Source of the DNA: Bacillaceae bacterium JMAK1
GTDB taxonomy: Bacteria; Bacillota; Bacilli; Bacillales; Marinococcaceae
Direction of reading: 5' to 3'
Assembly (NCBI GenBank): GCA_012970285.1
Contig: JIBW01000002.1
Location: forward strand, 868,001-932,000
Length of the DNA: 64,000 nucleotides
The notes under the pieces were generated by a model. It saw only the letters and a program-made list of their open reading frames with translations. It did not search any database and was not told the origin of the DNA. Positions 58,777-64,000 of the stretch are shown here, piece by piece (the stretch's first letter is position 1; each line of letters starts with the position of its first letter). A program made the translations under genes and the position numbers.

Positions 58777-61353
58777 ATGAGTGAATACACGTCGAGAACA
58801 GAAAAACGTCGTGCACAAGAATCAGGGAACAAAAAGCAACAAAAGACAAAAAAACCGAAGCAAAAAAAATCCATATGGAAAAAAATACTGATTAGCCTTT
58901 TTGTAATCATGGGCGTTGGTCTAATTGCCGGAGGTGCCACTGCGGCTGCCATTATTAGTGGCGCACCAGAGTTAGATCCTGAAGAGCTAATGCTTGCTGA
59001 AGGAGCCACCGTATATGACATTAACGACAACGAACTCGGTCGATTACATGGCGCAGAAAAACGGAGTTATCGTTCCATTGAAGAAATCCCAGAACATGTG
59101 AGCAATGCCTTTGTCGCTGTTGAGGACATGCGCTTTTATGATCATATGGGAATTGATGTACGCCGCCTTGGAGGAGCTGTTGTCGCCAATATTACTGGAG
59201 GCTTTGGTTCTGAAGGTGCAAGTACAATTACACAGCAAGTTGTCCGTAACGCATTTTTAAGTGCCGATAAGACGATCTCAAGAAAGCTTCAAGAACAATG
59301 GTTAGCCTTTCAATTAGAGCGTCAGTACAGCAAAGATGAGATTCTTGAAATGTATTTAAACATTATTTATTTCAGTTCTGACGCATACGGAATTGGCGAA
59401 GCTTCCATTCGTTGGTTTGGTAAAGAAGATTTAAGTGAGTTAACGGTTGCTGATGCAGCAGTGCTTGCTGCCGTACCGAGACGTCCTTCTTTTTATAACC
59501 CAATTGACAACCCAGAAAATGTTGAAAGTCGTAGAGATTTAATTGTAGGTATGATGGAAGACCAAGAATTAATTACGACTGAAGAAGCTGAGGAAGCCCG
59601 TAACACATCCATTGATGAGCAGATTAACCATACACCAGCTGATGATACGATTGGTCATACATCATTTATGAATCACGTTCGTGATGAAATTGAACAAATT
59701 GATGGCCTTTCAATCGGTGACCTTTACGCAGCTGGGTTTGACATCTACACAACTATTGATCCGGAAGCACAAGAATATGCGGAGCGCGTAGTCCAGACCG
59801 ATGAATTTATCAGTTCATACCCAGACAACGATTCATTCCAAGTCGGTTTCACATTATTAGATAATGAAACGGGCGGCATCCGTGCCATGGTTGGCGATCG
59901 CCACGGTGAAGAAATTGAAGCAGGATTCAACTATGCGAGTCGTGGTAACGGTCATCCAGGTTCCACAGTGAAGCCGTTTATGGACTTCGGGCCTGCTATT
60001 GAAGAACATGACTGGGGTACGGGTCATACACTCGTTGATGAGCCGCATGAATATGCTTCTAGTGGTGAACCCATCACAAACGCATCTGGAAACTATAGCG
60101 GTGAAGTATCGATGCGTGAAGCACTCGTGCGATCGTTAAACATCCCAGCGCTCAAAGCACATCAAGAAGCAGGTGTTGACAATGCACACCAGTTTGCAGA
60201 GCGTTTAGGATTTGACTTTGAGAATTATTACGAAGCGCATTCACTTGGTGCTTTTGAAACATCAAGTGAGAAAATCGCAGGTGCATATGCCGCGTTCGGT
60301 AATGATGGTGTCTATAACGAACCGCACAGCATTCGAAAAATCGTATTCCGTGATGAGCGGGAACTCAACTTAACACCAGAACCTAATCGCGCGATGCACG
60401 ATTATACAGCATATATGATGACTGACATGCTTAAAGGTGTACTCACTGACCCACGAGGTACGGGTAACCAAGCAAACGTACAAGGATTACCACTCGCTGG
60501 TAAAACAGGAACATCGAACTTTGATTCGGATACTCGTAATCGTCTAAACATCCCACAAGGCGGTGTGCCAGACATTTGGTTTGCAGGCTACAGCCCTGAA
60601 TATACCGCGTCAATTTGGACCGGGTACGCCAACAATAACGACGGTTATTTATCAGGTGCAGAACATGAAATTGCACGACACATTTTCCGGATTGTCATGC
60701 AAGAAGTGCACCAAGGTATGGATGTTTCAGACTTCTCACGACCTGATTCAGTATGTGAGCAAGGTGGCGAACTTTACATTTGTGGCAACACGCCGGATAC
60801 ACCACCTGAGCCTGAAGTAGAAGCAACCATTTCAGACTTAACCGCAGGATTTGATGAAGACAATAATCAAATTATCGTAAGCTGGAGTTTCCCAGAAGAG
60901 GAAATGGATGGCGTAACCTTTACAGTGCGTCACGGCGTTAACGGTGAAGAAATGAGCGAAGTTCAATCGAGCAGTGATCAACAGTTCATTCTCGCAGATC
61001 CCGCTCGTGAAAGCACCCACAGCTTTGAGGTCGTCGCAACTAGCGACGGTCAACCAATCGACTCAGCTCAAACGAGCGTCGAAATAGCCGAAGCTGTTGA
61101 AGAAGAAGAGCCTGAGGAAGAGGAAGAAGAAGAGGATGAGGAAATCGATGAAGACCTTATCGATGAAGAAGATTCTACCTCCCCTGAAGATGGCGATTCT
61201 GACTCACCAGACCAACCATCACCACCAACAGACGGTGACGAGTCAGGTGATGATGACGACAATGATGATAGTGATGACGATGAAGAACCACCAAGCGATT
61301 CACCTGAACCACCAGAAGAAGATGAGTCAGACGACGATGATACTGAAGAATAA
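58777..61353 (+). CDS. ponA: Penicillin-binding protein 1 (class A PBP), ponA
   Basis: Bifunctional peptidoglycan polymerase. Cytoplasmic basic N-terminus (KKQQKTKKPKQKK), a single membrane helix at about 37-60 (ILISLFVIMGVGLIAGGATA), the glycosyltransferase with EDMRFYDHMG and STITQQVVRN, then the transpeptidase with Ser in GSTVKPFMDF, SLN and KTGTSNF. A fibronectin-like domain follows (VEATISDLTAGFDEDNN), and the last 90 residues are nearly all Glu, Asp, Ser, Pro (an extreme acidic tail). ATG 58777 has GAGGGA upstream. Length 858 is similar to the family; the tail is unusual in acidity. Confidence 0.95.
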   Translation: MSEYTSRTEKRRAQESGNKKQQKTKKPKQKKSIWKKILISLFVIMGVGLIAGGATAAAIISGAPELDPEELMLAEGATVYDINDNELGRLHGAEKRSYRSIEEIPEHVSNAFVAVEDMRFYDHMGIDVRRLGGAVVANITGGFGSEGASTITQQVVRNAFLSADKTISRKLQEQWLAFQLERQYSKDEILEMYLNIIYFSSDAYGIGEASIRWFGKEDLSELTVADAAVLAAVPRRPSFYNPIDNPENVESRRDLIVGMMEDQELITTEEAEEARNTSIDEQINHTPADDTIGHTSFMNHVRDEIEQIDGLSIGDLYAAGFDIYTTIDPEAQEYAERVVQTDEFISSYPDNDSFQVGFTLLDNETGGIRAMVGDRHGEEIEAGFNYASRGNGHPGSTVKPFMDFGPAIEEHDWGTGHTLVDEPHEYASSGEPITNASGNYSGEVSMREALVRSLNIPALKAHQEAGVDNAHQFAERLGFDFENYYEAHSLGAFETSSEKIAGAYAAFGNDGVYNEPHSIRKIVFRDERELNLTPEPNRAMHDYTAYMMTDMLKGVLTDPRGTGNQANVQGLPLAGKTGTSNFDSDTRNRLNIPQGGVPDIWFAGYSPEYTASIWTGYANNNDGYLSGAEHEIARHIFRIVMQEVHQGMDVSDFSRPDSVCEQGGELYICGNTPDTPPEPEVEATISDLTAGFDEDNNQIIVSWSFPEEEMDGVTFTVRHGVNGEEMSEVQSSSDQQFILADPARESTHSFEVVATSDGQPIDSAQTSVEIAEAVEEEEPEEEEEEEDEEIDEDLIDEEDSTSPEDGDSDSPDQPSPPTDGDESGDDDDNDDSDDDEEPPSDSPEPPEEDESDDDDTEE

Positions 61354-61371
61354 GCGTTAACAAAACTTTTA

Positions 61372-61409
61372 CCTCTCTCCTAAGTGAATGCTTTGGGGAG
61401 AGGCTTTTT
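61372..61409 (+). terminator. Terminator after ponA
   Basis: CCTCTCTCC-...-GGGGAGAGG stem (14-base loop) then TTTTT. Confidence 0.8.
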
Positions 61410-61431
61410 ATATGTCTAAATTTCGAACAGC

Positions 61432-61464
61432 AAAAAGCAGCGTAGACATCGTCTACACTGCTTT
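61432..61464 (-). terminator. Terminator of dynA
   Basis: AAAGCAGCGTAGAC-atc-GTCTACACTGCTTT, followed by U-rich TTTTTG on the minus strand. Confidence 0.85.
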
Positions 61465-61468
61465 ATCC

Positions 61469-64000
61469 TTACTCATTCAAATGCGTTTGAATGGCACTTC
61501 GTTCTTGTTCAATACTTCCGGTTGGCGGGGTATCGAGTAGCCATTTTTGGAGTTGTTGTTCGTTTTCTTGTTTCTTTTTCGTGATCTCGTTTTCTGATGC
61601 TTCTACATAGCTCGTAACAAGCGTGTTCCACTCGCTACGTACTCGTTCGCTGTACGTCTCTAACACGGCTTTTAACTGCTTAGAAAGCGCTTCTGTTACT
61701 TGATTTAACCACTGGCTAGATTTCTCATCCGTTAAGAAGTTCTTTTTTACTTTGACTTCTTTTAAGCGATCGGTTAGCTTTAACGTTTTGGCCGCTTGTA
61801 ACTCAACGGTTGTGTTGACGGTAACGTCTTGTAGCTGTGTCACATTCTCGTTGAATAACGTTTGTAGGCGCTTGTTCTCTTGAACGATGTTTTCTTGCCA
61901 AGACTTTGTCACGTCTTCTAGCCACTTCTCAAGCTCTTCACGCAAGCTTTCTTCACGTTCTTGAGCTTGTTCGCTCTGGAATACTGCTGGCGTTAATCGT
62001 TTCTTCAATTCGTCCGTCCACTGTAGTACGAGACGCTTGTGACTATAAATTGCAAATGAACGAATGTTCACGTCTTCTGCTTCAAGCGTAACCTTTACTG
62101 CTTGCAACTCCTCTTGCTTTTGCGCAGCAGGATACGTTAATGTCGCTTTTCGCTTTTCACGGACTTCTTTAGGCAACTCAAAAAATTGCAGCCATTTTGT
62201 TAAATGGTCGGCATGATCACCAAGACGATCATCAAGCTCTTTTTGAGCACGGTATTGGAGCTTCGGTTCCATACGCTCGTCAAAGTCTTGTAAAAACGAA
62301 GCGATGCCCTCTTCATTATTGCTTTTTCTCGCTTGTTTACTTGAGATGGAAGCGACGATTGAGTCATGATGTTCATTCGTTTTTAGCTGCTCGACGACGT
62401 GAGCTTCAACAGCTTCTCTTTCAGCTTCGTCGTGTGCAAGGTCGCTTGCATTAATGAGTACATAATCCGGTGACTGAATTTGTTTAATCTTTTCCATGAA
62501 CTTAGCATCAGCATCTGAGTAAGCATGGTGATAGTACATTAAATATAAGAACGCATCTGCCTTGGCAATTTCATTCATTGCAAGTTGGGTATGTCGTTCA
62601 TGAACACTTTGTACTCCTGGAGTATCAATGAGTTCAAAGCCAGCATCGGTCCACGTTGAATTGTAATACACGTGTGAATAATCAATAAGACATGCTTCTG
62701 ATTCATCTACCGCCATTTCCTGCCAATCGCTAAGCGATAGCTGAAGCGCACTTCCAGGTTCAAGATGGTCTTTTTTCACACCCATTTGTAGGGCTCGTAA
62801 ATACTCAACCCATTGCTTTTCAGCGAGCGTATCGGTTTTGTGAATCGAGAGACCTTCCGCTTTCTTTAACGATTCAAGCGTATGTGTCATCCCACACAAA
62901 TACGCGACATGCTCTACCTCTTCTTCTAATTCTTTTCGTGATTTCAGTTGTACGGTTACCGTTTCATGTGGAAGCTCTATTGTTGGTGCTTTCACGACGG
63001 TAAGTGATGCGGTCGTTGGATGCGGTGAACTTGGCATTAAGTCTGCTTGCAATAATGCATTTAAAAACGTGGATTTCCCTGCACTAAATGCACCCGCAAC
63101 GACAACAGAGTACGTACGGTCTGAAAAAGCATCTAAATGTTCAATTAGCGCTTTGCGGTTCTCACGCTCCACCTCTTCGTCGCGATAGACCACTAGCGTT
63201 TCTTTGATCGATTCGTAATCGCTTTGGTTACGAACCGTATAAATAGGATCTGTCACGTTGTCTGTAGCTTGTTCTTCTGTCGCTTCTGCTTTTTTTAAAG
63301 GAGTGGCTTCAGTAACTTGAATATCTTCACTAACGCCTGCTAATCCCGTTGTTTTTTGGAACAAGAGCTGAATCTGTTCTTCAAAGTCGCTCGTATCCTC
63401 AAGTGTTACCGCTTTTTCTTCAACGACTTCTAGTTTTTCTTTTACTTGAAGCTTTTGTTGTTCGAAATTTGCTTCAATCTGTTCAAGCTCTTCATAGCTT
63501 GCGAGTTCCTTTTCAATCGATTCGATTGCTCGCTCTTTACGTTCTTCAAACTGATCAAGTAACGCCTCATACACCGCTTCTGTGTCACGTTTTACCGTCG
63601 TTAAGATGCTCTGATTTAGCTGTTTTGCCAACTGGTATACGTATTGGTCATTCTTCTCACCAGAACTAATAAAGTTTTCGTACCACGAAGAATCACTTGG
63701 CAGCTCCATTTTTTCAAAGCGGTCCATTGCGATTTGTTGCACATTGTCAGGCAGACGCTCTTTTTTTATTCGTTGCATAAGATAGAGGCGGATTTCGGCT
63801 TCAAAACGATCCTTTACGAGTTCATAGTACGCCATGAAATGCTCATCTTGAAGTTCTTTCTTTTTCTTTTTCGATCCGAAAAAGCCAACTTTAAATGATG
63901 GGTCCAACACACGTAACCATTCTTTCATTCGCTCTGTCACATCATGCGGGAACAGGTTCGTTTGTTTATAGAAGACGGCAAAAAATTGCTTAACGTTGTC
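61469..64000 (-). CDS. dynA: Dynamin-like GTPase DynA (5' end outside window)
   Basis: Large membrane-remodelling GTPase. The frame is open through base 64000, so the first GTPase module lies outside; the visible 843 residues are the tail of module one and a complete second module. The second GTPase has a P-loop VVAGAFSAGKSTFLNAL, switch Thr in PTTASLTVV, DTPGVQSVHE and INASDLAHDE. Long coiled-coil regions follow. B. subtilis DynA (YpbR) is about 1190 residues with two fused dynamin units, matching this arrangement, and lies near ponA-recU there too. An internal GTG at 63940 is not the start. DynA helps membrane fusion and protects against phage- or antibiotic-caused pores. Confidence 0.92.
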   Translation of the reverse strand, partial: DNVKQFFAVFYKQTNLFPHDVTERMKEWLRVLDPSFKVGFFGSKKKKKELQDEHFMAYYELVKDRFEAEIRLYLMQRIKKERLPDNVQQIAMDRFEKMELPSDSSWYENFISSGEKNDQYVYQLAKQLNQSILTTVKRDTEAVYEALLDQFEERKERAIESIEKELASYEELEQIEANFEQQKLQVKEKLEVVEEKAVTLEDTSDFEEQIQLLFQKTTGLAGVSEDIQVTEATPLKKAEATEEQATDNVTDPIYTVRNQSDYESIKETLVVYRDEEVERENRKALIEHLDAFSDRTYSVVVAGAFSAGKSTFLNALLQADLMPSSPHPTTASLTVVKAPTIELPHETVTVQLKSRKELEEEVEHVAYLCGMTHTLESLKKAEGLSIHKTDTLAEKQWVEYLRALQMGVKKDHLEPGSALQLSLSDWQEMAVDESEACLIDYSHVYYNSTWTDAGFELIDTPGVQSVHERHTQLAMNEIAKADAFLYLMYYHHAYSDADAKFMEKIKQIQSPDYVLINASDLAHDEAEREAVEAHVVEQLKTNEHHDSIVASISSKQARKSNNEEGIASFLQDFDERMEPKLQYRAQKELDDRLGDHADHLTKWLQFFELPKEVREKRKATLTYPAAQKQEELQAVKVTLEAEDVNIRSFAIYSHKRLVLQWTDELKKRLTPAVFQSEQAQEREESLREELEKWLEDVTKSWQENIVQENKRLQTLFNENVTQLQDVTVNTTVELQAAKTLKLTDRLKEVKVKKNFLTDEKSSQWLNQVTEALSKQLKAVLETYSERVRSEWNTLVTSYVEASENEITKKKQENEQQLQKWLLDTPPTGSIEQERSAIQTHLNE

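Noticed and set aside
61068-61262. Serine-rich minus-strand frame opposite the ponA tail
   Set aside because: It is the antisense of Asp/Glu codon repeats in the ponA acidic tail, which always produces Ser-rich frames.
1-64000. Search by eye for tRNA, rRNA, CRISPR arrays, prophage, and intact transposase genes
   Set aside because: No cloverleaf clusters, spaced repeat arrays, phage structural genes or DDE transposases were recognised; the only mobile DNA is the non-autonomous repeat.

Overview
The window is a chromosomal segment of an aerobic, endospore-forming member of the Bacillaceae. The evidence is gene content and order: addB-addA-sbcD, odhA-odhB, gltA-gltB, and a yppE/racA/recU/ponA/dynA block that resembles the Bacillus ypp/ypb region. 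Sporulation-linked genes (racA, kapB-like, YhcN/YlaJ-type lipoprotein), consensus ribosome binding sites, several TTG starts and A+T-rich intergenic DNA agree. Long Asp/Glu-rich tails and linkers (PBP1, YdbT-like, an HtrA-like protease) and an ectoine-hydrolase homologue hint at a salt- or alkali-adapted lineage. I do not name a genus. I saw no tRNA, rRNA, CRISPR array, prophage or transposase gene.

Layout. 1-9.3 kb: minus-strand operon of a membrane-anchored trypsin-like protease, addB, addA and sbcD (its 3' end is off the left edge). 9.3-15.1 kb: sulfurtransferase, a repeat protein of unknown role divergent from an R2-like ligand-binding oxidase (R2lox), an iron alcohol dehydrogenase, a small mobile repeat inserted in a terminator, and three small genes of unknown function. 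15.4-24.2 kb: central metabolism (odhB, odhA, a HAD phosphatase, a YjiH-type membrane protein, mqo). 24.5-29.0 kb: an unknown gene, an esterase, an EndoA/MazF-type toxin with a divergent antitoxin, two lipoproteins. 29.1-30.7 kb: lysine riboswitch, dapA, yidD. 30.7-35.6 kb: four-gene minus-strand cluster of a Cys/Met-type PLP enzyme, a short homoserine dehydrogenase, an aldehyde dehydrogenase and an ectoine-hydrolase homologue. 35.8-43.3 kb: kapB-like gene, an exporter-like membrane protein, gltB and gltA. 43.6-54.1 kb: TelA-type gene with two unknowns and an MBL hydrolase, ydbST-like PH-domain genes, cvfC-like gene, two thioredoxin-fold genes, a DUF3891 gene and ilvA. 54.2-64 kb: a small membrane protein, a phasin-like protein, an AarF/UbiB kinase, yppE, racA, a remA-like gene, recU, ponA and a dynamin-like dynA (its 5' end is off the right edge).

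How it works together. AddAB, SbcD and RecU are recombination and repair factors. OdhAB, Mqo and GltAB link the TCA cycle to glutamate. DapA, under lysine control, feeds lysine and peptidoglycan synthesis, which PBP1 uses. RacA, KapB and the YhcN-like protein serve sporulation. Catabolite control is suggested by two perfect cre matches (R2lox intergenic region, alcohol dehydrogenase) and weaker ones at glt and odh.

Most notable: the ectoine-hydrolase/homoserine-dehydrogenase cluster, the R2lox locus with its divergent repeat protein, the repeat element that duplicated a 33-bp terminator, and a Fur-like box in front of two uncharacterised genes.
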